From Pseudovirgaria hyperparasitica (taxonomy: Eukaryota > Ascomycota > Dothideomycetes > Acrospermales > Acrospermaceae), in assembly GCF_010093815.1 (NCBI RefSeq), contig NW_022985588.1:4500-28249 (forward strand): 23,750 nt of DNA, read 5' to 3'. Shown in pieces: positions 9,955-19,460 of this stretch (the first letter of the stretch is position 1; the number at the start of each line of letters is the position of its first letter). Made by a program: the position numbers and the translations under genes. Below the pieces are notes generated by a model, which did no database searches, was not told the DNA's origin, and was given only the letters and a program-made list of their open reading frames with translations.

Positions 9955-10008
9955 CCACCTAAATATATAGAATATATATATATATATATTATTATTAATC
10001 TAACTAAC
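9955..10008 (+). other. Reading-frame switch in the helicase: lost intron or (TA)n slippage
   Basis: The helicase reading frame changes by one register here, between the motif Ia region and the next readable block starting near 10009. The interval holds an ATATATATAT tract and CTAACTAAC, which resembles a fungal branch site. A short spliceosomal intron whose borders were altered by RIP, or a slippage indel in the TA tract, would both explain it. Confidence 0.4.
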
Positions 10009-11820
10009 AAAACCTATAACGATACTATAAGAAAAGTATATAAATATATAAGTAATATATTTACTCGCTATAAGTCTCTAAAGATACCGGTTATTCTTTA
10101 AAGATACCCCGAAGCTATTAATTAAGAGGTTTTCTTTACTATAGCTAGACTATCTTATTACGGCGACCCTCTTATCGGACTAACCTAGAATAATATAATA
10201 GATAGTACTATTCTTATATAAGTCTAGGCTAACTATAGTAAATAACTATTAGAATATAGTACGGATCCCCGTACTTATCTATAGAAACTATATACTAGTT
10301 ATATTATACTTAAGATTATTAGACTTATTAAATCTTAATACTAATATAAATAGATCCCTAAGAATTTCGAGAAAGAAACGGCTTAGCTATTATATACTAT
10401 CTATAAACGTTATACTTATAATAAGGACATGCCTAAGGAGGAGTATAATAGAAAAAATAAGCTATACCTCGCTATCTAGGACCTAGTTACTATCTATGCC
10501 TAGATTTATATAGGGACCCTATATATTATAAACATCGCTAAGGTAGCCTATAATATATATCCGATTTTAGTTATAATAGAAGAGACTATATATATTCTTA
10601 AAAGTAATATACTTAGGATTATTATTAATTATACTACTATAGAATAGTAACCGATATTTATTTATGTTAGCGACCTATACTAGCTTAATATCTACTAGTA
10701 TAATAGTACTAATATATAGACCGCGAACCAGAGAATCTCCTTTATAAAGCGCTAGATATAATATAGTTTTCTAACTACTCGCCTTACCGAGTTAGAACGC
10801 TTAGTTCCTAGAATAATAAACGTTATATTACTAATTACTTACTTAGACGAGCTAACGACCTTACTCTATATAATAAATAATATTAATATAGTACTTATAG
10901 AGACCTTTCGATAAATATTTAGAATCTATAGCTATTAATATATTATATATACTAACGTTAATAGGGATTACGCGTATATAGTAAATAACTTAATATATAA
11001 TATAGACTTATTACGTTTTACTTAGTAGATTATTACTAAGCTCTTCTATTATAGTATTATACTCGATTATATACTCTATATTTCTATATACGCTATCTAA
11101 CGTAATCTATTTAAAGGGATAGTTAGGAACTCGCTTCTAACTATACTTACTATAGCGGATAAAGCTCGATTTAATACTCTATCTAAGTCGGTATAGAAGC
11201 TTATCTAATAGCGTTTATAGGACGGTTCTTAGAGTTATAATAATAATATAGTCCTTATTAACCCGGTCTAAACTAATTACTTTAGCTTTCTCTTAGAAGT
11301 AAACCGTAATATTATTACTTTTACACGCGCTAAATAGATAATAGTTATTATTACTAACTTTATATCTCTTAAGAGGTAGAGAGTTCTAGATAGTATACTC
11401 GGCGAGATATAGAATAAGTACTCTAAGATTTATATAATATATACGTACACGACCCCTAACCTAGATAGCCTCCCTCTACTCTCTAATATATCTAATCTCT
11501 AATATAGTTACTCTATACTTAGTATTAGAGAGAGGGGAGAATAAAGTAATTAATAAACTACTAATAGTACTAAGCTCTATAAGCCGCTAGTCTACCGTAA
11601 ATATAACGTTAAAGAATATAAGTCTATTAAGTATCTAAGAGGGTTAACGCTTATATATAATAACTATTAGAATATTAGCTATAAAGCTAATATTTACCCT
11701 AAACCTAAGACGCTTACAGATACGTTTTACTATAATTATAAAACTACTAGTTATACCCAGCATTATTATCCTAGCCATACTAAATTACTAGTATATATAA
11801 ATAGTAATAATCTAGTTAAT

Positions 11821-11907
11821 ACTACTAGAGCTAATACTACTAGAGCTAATACTACTAGAACTAATACTACTAGAACTAATACTACTAGAGCTAATACTAC
11901 TAATAAA
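11821..11907 (+). repeat. 15-bp in-frame minisatellite (TTGAN-type pentapeptide)
   Basis: Five copies of ACTACTAGA(G/A)CTAAT stand in tandem, followed by a partial sixth. The period is 15 bp and they are in the same frame as the zinc knuckle just upstream. They read as Thr-Thr-Arg-Ala/Thr-Asn; undoing the usual G to A change in AGA gives Thr-Thr-Gly-Ala-Asn. This is probably a flexible low-complexity linker after the knuckle. Confidence 0.85.
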
Positions 11908-12400
11908 GTAACTACTAGTAGCTAGAACGATAGAGACTATAAGGATACTAACTAAGATAGCGGTATTATAATATATAAAGACATAGAAGTTAATTAGTAT
12001 AGTATATAACTAGACTTATATATTAGGGCTACTTAGTTACGGCTTCTTAGTAAGTATACCTCTATATCTATTTTAGATATAGTTATAATATTCTACTAGG
12101 TAGATAGTTTAGCTCTATTAAAGATCTATTAAGGGTATTTCTATTATATCTACTCTAGTATAGATACGCTATTAGATAATATAGCGCTACTAGGTACGTT
12201 AACTAGTACCTACTAATTATAAAATAAATATAATTCTATATCTATTATAAGCCCCGGCCTAATAATATAGGCTTCCTTTAGTTATCTCCTTTATACTTTT
12301 AAAACTACTTCTAGTCTTTATATTAGAAGATATTACTATCTAAAGAGAAAATATAAAAAAACATACGCCCTAATTAAAGCCTCTACCTTTAGACTTTAAC

Positions 12401-12414
12401 TATAATATATATAG
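12401..12414 (+). repeat. Left target-site duplication of LINE B
   Basis: TATAATATATATAG occurs here and again at 23028-23041, exactly flanking the LINE B element with its (ATT)n tail on the right. Fourteen bases is a normal duplication length for LINEs. The sequence is simple AT, so chance contributes, but its position at both borders of the element supports it. Confidence 0.65.
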
Positions 12415-12835
12415 GGAAAAACCTTCCTATACCCTAAGGGACTAAAACTAGTTAATTCGGGGCGATATAGCGATCTATAAACATTAATTAATAGAGTATA
12501 CTAAGTATAATAACTTCTAACATATATACGTACATATAGCGTATAATACACGACGGTACTAATATATAGAGATACTATATATATATACTTAAAAACTCTT
12601 TAGAGTAATAAGCACGGACTACCGCTAATAAACGCCGACATGCTAACCCCCTTTATTAGTTAAGGGTAGCCCTTATCTAATAATTATAGCGGCCTTAGGC
12701 ACCGCCATACCCCGGCTCTTACTAGGTATACCTCTACTACTAGTATAGTAGAAACGGCTATATAGTGGTATATTCTAGGACGACCAAACTACTATTCTAA
12801 AAGTAAAAAACGCCTAGAGATATAAAGTACTATAG
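12415..12835 (+). other. 5'UTR of LINE B
   Basis: This is homologous over its whole length to 12846-13257, the 5'UTR of LINE A; shared blocks include TAGTTAATTCGGGG-type sequence near 12449 and AATAAACGCCGACA near 12627. It lies immediately before the ORF1 start codon (ATG now ATA at 12836). It contains a hairpin at 12653-12683 and would be expected to carry an internal promoter, but none can be pointed to. The two copies look like a tandem repeat but are better explained as the 5'UTRs of two nested elements. Confidence 0.75.
12653..12683 (+). other. 5'UTR hairpin of LINE B (14-bp arms, 3-nt loop)
   Basis: TTATTAGTTAAGGG, loop TAG, CCCTTATCTAATAA: one mismatch in 14 pairs. The same hairpin occurs at 13078-13108, 17855-17885 and 22756-22786. 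Confidence 0.75.
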
Positions 12836-12845
12836 ATAACTAAGA
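12831..12845 (+). repeat. Left target-site duplication of LINE A
   Basis: TATAGATAACTAAGA here is identical to 18133-18147. In the right copy it runs straight on into the rest of LINE B ORF1; in the left copy it follows LINE B 5'UTR. The pair therefore marks the insertion point of LINE A at codons 1-4 of LINE B ORF1. The first few bases could be shared with the (TAT)n tail. Confidence 0.8.
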
Positions 12846-13257
12846 AAAACTTCTCACACCCCAACGGACCAAACTGGTTAATTCGGGGCAAAACAGCGAT
12901 TTATATACATTAAACGATAGAGCACACCGAGTACAACAACCTCCGACACACGTACGTACGTGTAGCGTATAATATACGACGATACTAACGTGTAGAGACA
13001 CTATATATACGCTCGAAGACTCTTTAACAACACGAGTATAGACCATATCTAATAAACGCCGACACGCCGACCCCCTTTTATTAGTTAAGGGCTACCCTTA
13101 ACTAATAACCATGGCGGCCTTAGGCATCGTAATACCCCGGCATACGCCGGATATACCCCCACTAGTATAGTAGAAACGGCTATATAGCGACATTAATATA
13201 GATAGCTAGACACCTATCTAAAATATAGGAACTAACTAAGGGTGCGAAGCGCTATAG
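12846..13257 (+). other. 5'UTR of LINE A
   Basis: These 412 nt begin at AAAACTTCTCACACCCC just after the target duplication and end at the ORF1 start. The copy is less mutated than the LINE B counterpart. It holds the perfect hairpin 13078-13108 and, downstream, CCGGCATACGCCGG (13137-13150), itself an inverted repeat. Both motifs have relatives near the ORF2 stop (17798-17885). No credible protein frame was found; an antisense frame at 12840-13046 is judged spurious. Confidence 0.75.
13078..13108 (+). other. 5'UTR hairpin of LINE A (perfect 14-bp arms)
   Basis: TTATTAGTTAAGGG, loop CTA, CCCTTAACTAATAA: a perfect inverted repeat about 150 nt upstream of the ORF1 start. It is the best preserved of four copies. 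Confidence 0.85.
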
Positions 13258-14559
13258 ATAACCTAGACCGAGGGGACCCTAAGAGGGGAGACCCTTCTAG
13301 ATAAAATCAAATACTAGGTAACATATATAGAGAGGAACGCCGAGGAGGGAAAGAAGACCCTCCTTTATATATTCTAGGACCTTATCCGGAACCTAAGAGA
13401 AATCATAGAGGAAGAAAGGAAGTCGCTACGAGAGGAACCTAGTAGTAGGCTCGACCGAATGGAAGCCAGCCTACGGAGAATCTAGAAAGAGCTATTCTAA
13501 GGTAAGCGCCCTAATACGGGGGCTTAGATTATAGTAATACCCGGAGCCACCGCACTAAGGACCACTAGAACTATAGATAGAGTATATAGTATACGTATCG
13601 TAATCTAGAATAAGGACACGCTGGCGTAGGTCTAATAGGCATCCCTAAAGGAAATTATAAATAAGATTAACGAATAGAAAGGAATGTAGTCGAGCGTCGT
13701 AGCTACTAAAGTTACACTAGGTGGGGTAGTACTTACTACTATAACGAATACTACGTAGTAAAACATCTCGCGAGATCCGAACGCGATAGGTAGTATCTTC
13801 CCCGGCACGTCCATTAGGGCAGCTATATACCCGATTATAGTATACGCAGTACCCGTGCGGGGACAGGCTATTAGAGCGGAGGATATTACGCGCATAGAAC
13901 AATCCAACACGCGAAAATACCTAGGGATTAAGATCGTGAAAGCGTGGTAGAAGAACCCATAGGCGATTAAGACGACGGTAAAAAAACACTCTACTATAAT
14001 TATAGAGCTCCGAGACCCTACCCTCGCATAATACATTATATAGAAGGGATTCCTAGTAGAAGGAGAGCTCCTTATGGCCGAGCCATAGGATAGAGCATGG
14101 GTAATAACATAGTACTTTAACTATTAAGGGTATAGATACACTATACAAAGGTACTTATAGAAGACCAAGTGCGGATAGTACCGTGGGGACCACGCTACCT
14201 AGGAGTGCCCTCATGAACCGCGAGGAGACGGACTAAGAAATAGGGACATAGTATAGTGTTTAAACTGCGACGGGAAACACCTGTCGTGGTCGTTAACGTG
14301 TATAAAACGTAAACAGGTCATAGAATACATTCGCACGATAAAAGTAAGAGGCGCGAGATGGTTATAGAACATGACATCTACCACGGGCCCTTCCTTTATA
14401 ACACCCCTAACCTCCCCTCCGGAAGGTAGTTAGGCGGGATAGTAGACTATCCTAAAGACGATAGGACGACTAAAAGGTATAGTTAAAGCCGCTACCGCGC
14501 GAGGATAGTCGCGCCTCTAAGGAATAAGCATATAGATATATATACTTTCTAGTACCTAA
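13258..14559 (+). pseudogene. LINE A ORF1: gag-like RNA-binding protein with three zinc knuckles
   Basis: ORF1 proteins of Tad LINEs bind the element RNA to form the ribonucleoprotein that is reverse transcribed. The frame is continuous for 433 codons, from ATA (former ATG) at 13258 to TAA at 14557-14559, broken only by TAG/TAA at likely Gln/Trp codons. The start is chosen because LINE B has the matching ATA-ACN codons at the same point. Residues 20-90 are charged and Leu-rich, possibly a coiled coil. The zinc knuckles follow. Knuckle 1 (14113-14154, CX2CX4HX4C) has all ligands turned to Tyr. Knuckle 2 (14170-14208) has lost one Cys. Knuckle 3 (14257-14301, CX2CX3HX6C) is intact. The stop overlaps the ORF2 start. 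Confidence 0.85.
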
Positions 14560-17500
14560 TAAGGGACTAGAATATACTCCAAATTATATAGATAAACGTA
14601 TAATATAAAAGAGAGAACTAGGCGACGCTCCTCGAAGAGACTGGGGCCATAATACTCGCCATCTAGGAACCCTATAAACACTACTAGACGAGCAAACCAA
14701 CTATACACCCCGGATACCATACTATATACCCTCTAGGACTAGAAAGACGAGTCCTCTTCTACATTTATAGGTTAATACCACTCTTATTATGGTCGTATAC
14801 CGAGCGCGATAACCTTAGGATAATACTACACCTATAAACAGATATAGGCCCCCTATATATATATAATATATATAACTAATAACGTGTACTTATACTAGAC
14901 GAGATGCTCGAGGGTACCACGGAACCAGGGTAACACATTCTCCTAGGAGACTTTAACCTCTACCACTAATAGTAGGGAGGCCTAGCCGTGGTTAGGGAAG
15001 AACTTAGAGTAAGGGAACTACGCACCCGCTACCACGACTTCCTATACCTACTCACACCTATAGGATAAGTCATATAGAAAAAACATAAATAGGACGAAGA
15101 CGGGTCCACGCTTAACCTTACCTTCGCCACGGAGTATATTAGTTACCGGATCCAATACTACCGCCTAGGCTAGGTATAGACGGATTCCGACCACGAATGC
15201 ATAGAAACCGCAATAAACGTGCATACCCCGAATGAATAACGGGGACGATAGATATGGAAGGACACCGACTAGGAAAAGTACCTAAAGGACCTGGAATCGG
15301 CGATCCTAGATCCCTCTATAGTTAATGTATCTAACGACCTAGCCATAGACCAGGCCGTATAGACACTCCTATAAATATACTAGAATACGAGAAATAAACA
15401 CGTACTATACCGAATATACCGGCCCCCGGAAGCAAAGGGGATTCCTCGAGTACGGGAAAGTAGATAAGACGCCCGAAGGCTATATACACGCGTATACCGT
15501 ATAAGAATACCCGAGTCATAGGAAGAATAGAAGGAAGCGATACGATAACGCGATAAAGTCCTCTATAACGAAAGGCGTAAATAGTAGCGTATAATTACTA
15601 GTTAATAGACACGATACGTAATAGGGCTATAGCGTATAGCGAAATGGGCCAAGGGCGTAGACACTCTAACACCCCCGCCACTTATACCTCCCCTAATACA
15701 TTAGAGGAGAATATACTTCACGAGCCTTAAGAAAACTAAGGCCCTACGGGAGGCCATGTTCCCTCTCCCGGAACTAGTAGACCTATTAGACGTTTATGGC
15801 GCTAAATATCTATACACGGTAGACATCCCCGAAGAAGTTACGGAGAAGGATATACTTAATATTATTAAGACACTCCCAAATAATAAAGCACCTAGACCAG
15901 ATGGAATTCCAAATCGATGCCTAAAAAGTACTATAAAAGCGACCCTACCGCTTATTACTCGTATATTCCAAGCATACGTCACGTAGGGGTACCACCCCTA
16001 GTGCTTCCGAGTCGCCTATACTATTATACTCCCGAAACTAGGAAAGAGCCCTAACTCCCTAAAGGGATGGAGACCAATCGCCCTTCTCTTCTACCTAGGT
16101 AAGATACTAGAGGCCACGATAGCGAAGAAGATGAGCACCGCGGTATAGGAATATAATCTTCTCCCTCCGAACTAGAAGGCAAAGATAGATAGCTCCCTAA
16201 TAATAGCTATCTAATATATTATCGAAGTCGTCTAGGCCGTATAGAAACAGGGACGGGTAGTATCGCTCCTCTCCCTCGATATGGCCGGAGCGTTTAATAA
16301 GGTAAACCATATAAGACTTATTCATAACCTCCGGATAAGACGAATACTAGAATAGATTACACGCTTTATATAGTCATTCCTCATAGGAAGAACAACTTAG
16401 ATATATATCCCTAGGTACCAGAGCGAATACAAAGAGACGGTATACGGTATCCTATAAGGGAGCACCATCTCTCCGATCCTATTCCTCTTCTTTACGGTAG
16501 ACCTTCTTTAAGGAATAAAGTATATAGAGGTAGTCGGATACGCCGATGATATATACCTTCTAGCCATTAATAATAATACTAACCGAACGTATAGACGACT
16601 AGAACAGGACTACGAGAGGTACCTCTAGTAGGTAAAACGCCACGGAGTAAAGTTCGCCCTAGAGAAATACTAGCTCATGCACTTTATTAATCATTAAGGG
16701 AAATAGATAACTAGGGAAGGCGAACGACGCCCCCGAATCGACGCATTTAACGAACTACTAGTATAAAGCATGCGCGCGCTCGGAGTTATACTAGATAGTA
16801 AGCTTAAATGGGGACCATAAGTGGTATACACCGTCTCTAGGGCCCTCTAGATAGAAGCCGCTATACGACGGATTATAGTCTCTATATAGGGAACCGCCCG
16901 GGATAAGGCACGCTAGCTATATATATCTATAGTACGACCCGCCTTCACGTACGGACACGAGTGCTAGTATACGGCCCTTATATAGACTAGGCGAATAAAG
17001 CTCGAATCCATATAGAACCGCATACTCCGTCTTATATTAGGCGTATATAAAGCTACTAACACGGTGCTACTACGACGCGAGACAGACGTCACAAGTATAC
17101 ATAACTTCTACTAGACATAGAGGGTGGTATACTTCACTAAATAATAAGTATAGGAACGTATAGAAAACGTAGAACATACTTTCGCCGCGCTACGCGCACG
17201 AATTAGTATACATTACCGCGTACTCCTACACACAGGCCGGAATCGAATACGGTACAGGTGCTTAATAGAAGCCGACTCTAGCTAAGTAGTATAAGAAGTC
17301 CGAGATAACCCGGACGCTCTTCTAGACCGGTAGAGTCTTTAAGAACTCGTGAAAAATATACGGTCGTGGACTTAAGATAAGTAGAAAGAGGCACTCTATG
17401 CCTACTAGACCTTCTAGTAGGATAGGTACCTAGAGTAGATTCGAGGGCCATGGAAGGAACCGAGTAAATGGATGTATAAAGGGCTAACGAAAGCCTAAGT

Positions 17501-17861
17501 ATCTATACTCATCCAAGCCCGAACGGGCGCCATGGGACTCCTATACTATATCTATAAGAGAGGCGTTCCCGACACCTCCCTATGGTATAAGGCGTACGGC
17601 CGGAGAGGTATAATACGCCACTATCTAGCTATATGCTCTAACCTCTATATATAACGGTAATAGCTTATCCACGTTACGAAGACTTTAGATATCGTACAAT
17701 AGCTTAATAAGTACCCTAAGGATGTCTCCCGATGGATGCTTACATATCTACTACTCCCCTAGTACTAGTGGACCCGGAAATATATACCGGAAGAGACCCG
17801 GCATACGCTGGTAGTAACCCGACATATACCGGAAGAACCCCGGGAGAACTCTAATTATTAG
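14559..17861 (+). pseudogene. LINE A ORF2: endonuclease and reverse transcriptase
   Basis: This is the replication protein of the element: it nicks the target and reverse transcribes the RNA. It spans 1100 codons in one frame from ATA (former ATG) at 14559 to TAG at 17859-17861. An AP-type endonuclease is at about residues 5-215, with the GDFN motif at 130-133 (14946-14957) and SDH at 210-212 (15186-15194). A reverse transcriptase follows: the finger motif KAP-x-PDGIP is near residue 443 (15885), with one Gly read as Arg, and the catalytic YADD is at 661-664 (16539-16550). The C-terminus has a CX2C...HX4C zinc finger (17586-17636) whose first two Cys are now Tyr. An uninterrupted stretch of 76 codons (15756-15986) covers the finger region. 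I see no RNase H domain. RIP stops prevent expression. Confidence 0.9.
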
Positions 17862-17885
17862 TCGAGGGTAGCCCTTAACTAATAA
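17855..17885 (+). other. 3' hairpin of LINE A at the ORF2 stop
   Basis: TTATTAGTCGAGGG, loop TAG, CCCTTAACTAATAA. The two imperfect pairs fall where this arm has CG and the other copies have TA, as though one arm was RIPped and the other not. The ORF2 stop codon lies within the first arm. Confidence 0.8.
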
Positions 17886-18105
17886 CCTCCGCACCTACAC
17901 GTGCTACCTAAGGGTAAAACAACGGTAACATAGGCTATAGACTAATAGGCGTACCCTATAGCTATATACTCAAGACGAAACAGAGGTTCAATGAGATATA
18001 GTTATAGACATAAGGAAGTTTTTCCCTATGGGGTTCCTTCTTACATAGTGGCTTAGACTAGAGAAGGCATAGGCCTATAGAGTACTACTCTACCTAGTTA
18101 TACAA

Positions 18106-18132
<27 letters not shown>
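17862..18132 (+). other. 3'UTR and (ATT)n tail of LINE A
   Basis: This is non-coding, homologous to 22763-23027 in LINE B, with shared blocks such as GTGCTACCTAAGGGTAAAAC at 17909-17928. It ends in an (ATT)n run from about 18105. A simple-sequence tail of this kind, instead of poly(A), is found in some LINE groups. Beyond the hairpin I see no other defined element. Confidence 0.8.
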
Positions 18133-18136
<4 letters not shown>

Positions 18137-18147
18137 GATAACTAAGA
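18133..18147 (+). repeat. Right target-site duplication of LINE A
   Basis: TATAGATAACTAAGA is identical to 12831-12845. It starts directly after the (TAT)n tail and continues as LINE B ORF1. Confidence 0.8.
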
Positions 18148-19460
18148 TAGAGAGGACTCTACTCGCGGACACCCTCGTAGATAAGATTAAATACTAGGTA
18201 GCACGTATAGAGAGGGAGGTCGAGAGAGAAGAGACTACCCTCCTTAATATCTTCTAGAGCCTAGTCTAGAATATTAAGAGGCTTACTATAGAAGTAAAAT
18301 AGATACCGGAAGTAAGCCCGGAGTCTAGGCTAGACTAAATTAAGGCTAGTCTACTAAGAATCTAGGAAGGCCTTACCTAGAAGAAATATCTAACTACCTA
18401 GGCATAAGTCGTAGCACCATTAGGTAGCATAACTAGGATAACCTAAATACTAAGAATATCTATAGGAGAAGCATATAGCGTACGGATCGCTATCTAGGAT
18501 AAGAAAGTCCTTATATAGGTCTAGAAGGTATCTCTAAAGGACATTATTAATAAGATTAATAAATAAAAAGGGATATAGTTAAATGTAGTCGTAGCTAAAC
18601 TTACCCTAGAAGGTATAGTACTAACTACTACTACTAATATAGCCTAGTAGACTATCTCCCGTAACCCGAACGCGATTAATAATATCTTCTCTAGCGCCTC
18701 TGTCCACGCTAACACGTACCCGATATAGATATATATAGTCCCTATCCGGGGACATGTTATCGGCGCTAATAATATCGAGCGAATAGAATAATCCAATAAC
18801 CGGAAGTACCCTAGAATTAAGATCGTAAAGGCATGGTAGAAGAACGTATAAGGGATTAAGGTAAAATTAAAAAAGCACTCTACTATAATAGTAGAGCTCC
18901 GAGACCCCGCCCTCGTCTATTAGATTATATAGAAGGGCTTCTTAGCTAAGAGGGAGTTACTTATAGTAGAACCATAGAATAGGGCTTAGATAATAACCTA
19001 ATACTTTAACTATTAGGGATACGGATATATAGGGTAGAGGTACTCTTAGAAGGCTATCTACGGATAGTACCGATAGGGCCATAGTACCTAGAAATACCTA
19101 TATAAAGCCTAAGGGGAATATATACATAATAAAGATACTACTAAGTACTCTAACTACGATAGGAATTACCTATTATAGTTAGCGATATATATAAAACGTA
19201 AATAAATCGCTAAGTATATTAATACTATAAAGGCGAGAGGAGCGAGGTAGATATAATAGACTATAAGGCCTCTACTATCTACTCTAACTATACCCGTAAA
19301 CGCACTAACCAACTTATAAGAAGGCGGGTCTAATATATAATAGCATACTATATAGAGAAAGATAGGGCGACCCTAGGGTATTCTTAAGGCAGCTACCGCG
19401 TAGAGATAGTCACGCCTTAACGCTACTAGTATATAGGCTTAAGCGTTCCCTAGCACCTAA
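18138..19460 (+). pseudogene. LINE B ORF1: gag-like protein, heavily RIPped
   Basis: This is the same protein as LINE A ORF1, 440 codons here; it is 7 codons longer through in-frame length differences. It starts at ATA 18138 (former ATG; the duplicate start at 12836 lies across the LINE A insertion) and ends at TAA 19458-19460. The first zinc knuckle (19002-19043) and the third (about 19144-19190) have lost their Cys and His ligands to Tyr. It is cut off from its own 5'UTR by LINE A. The frame is continuous apart from TAA/TAG at Gln/Trp positions. Confidence 0.85.

Larger units (their letters stand above)
7913..12414 (+). pseudogene. RIP-degraded superfamily 1 helicase (DNA2/NAM7-like) with CCHC zinc knuckle
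   Basis: A long frame can be followed here if TAA/TAG are read as former Gln/Trp codons. The frame starting at 7914 runs to about 9955; a second frame runs from about 10005 to 12414. Helicase motifs appear in the right order. Walker A GxGGAGKS is at 9801-9824, with one Gly read as Arg. It is followed by a degenerate motif Ia and a Walker B VIIEEA-like segment at 10570-10587. Motif III VGDxxQL is at 10666-10686, and motif VI NRNxxTFTRAK at 11302-11334. The C-terminal part has a CX2CX4HX4C zinc knuckle (11728-11769), all four ligands converted to Tyr, and a pentapeptide repeat. The N-terminal 600 or so codons match nothing I know. SF1 enzymes of this family unwind RNA or DNA; the role here is unknown. 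RIP implies the gene was multicopy. The 3' part is interrupted by LINE B. Confidence 0.72.
12846..18132 (+). mobile_element. LINE A: Tad1-like non-LTR retrotransposon, full length, nested in LINE B
   Basis: This is an inner element of about 5.29 kb with 5'UTR (12846-13257), ORF1 (13258-14559), ORF2 (14559-17861), 3'UTR and (ATT)n tail. It is flanked by 15-bp duplications of LINE B ORF1 sequence. All frames are kept without indels; the breaks are RIP-type stops at Gln/Trp codons. The catalytic YADD, GDFN and SDH motifs survive, in contrast to LINE B. The domain order, three zinc knuckles in ORF1 and the endonuclease-reverse transcriptase arrangement match the Tad clade, known from Neurospora and other filamentous fungi. 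Confidence 0.9.

Noticed and set aside
11821-11907. CRISPR-like or satellite array
   Set aside because: The units are 15 bp without spacers and in frame with the helicase C-terminus; this is a coding minisatellite.
12840-13046. Antisense open frame of 68 codons
   Set aside because: It lies in the 5'UTR of LINE A, and the sequence is explained by homology to 12415-12835.
13632-14036. Antisense open frame of 134 codons
   Set aside because: It lies opposite the well-supported ORF1 of LINE A. RIP turns Gln/Trp codons into stops on the sense strand while leaving antisense frames open; no family resemblance is seen.
15794-15982. Antisense open frame of 62 codons, and similar ones at 15331-15519 and 21571-21786
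   Set aside because: These are opposite strands of LINE ORF2; the sense frames carry the reverse-transcriptase and endonuclease motifs.
18105-18134. Functional microsatellite or telomere-like repeat
   Set aside because: The (ATT)n run is the 3' tail of LINE A, with a counterpart at the end of LINE B. No TTAGGG array was seen in the window.
12415-18147. Tandem LINEs made by template jumping, with a two-copy 5'UTR in LINE A
   Set aside because: The ORF1-start sequence after the first 5'UTR copy matches LINE B rather than LINE A and recurs at 18133 as a target duplication, so nesting explains it better.
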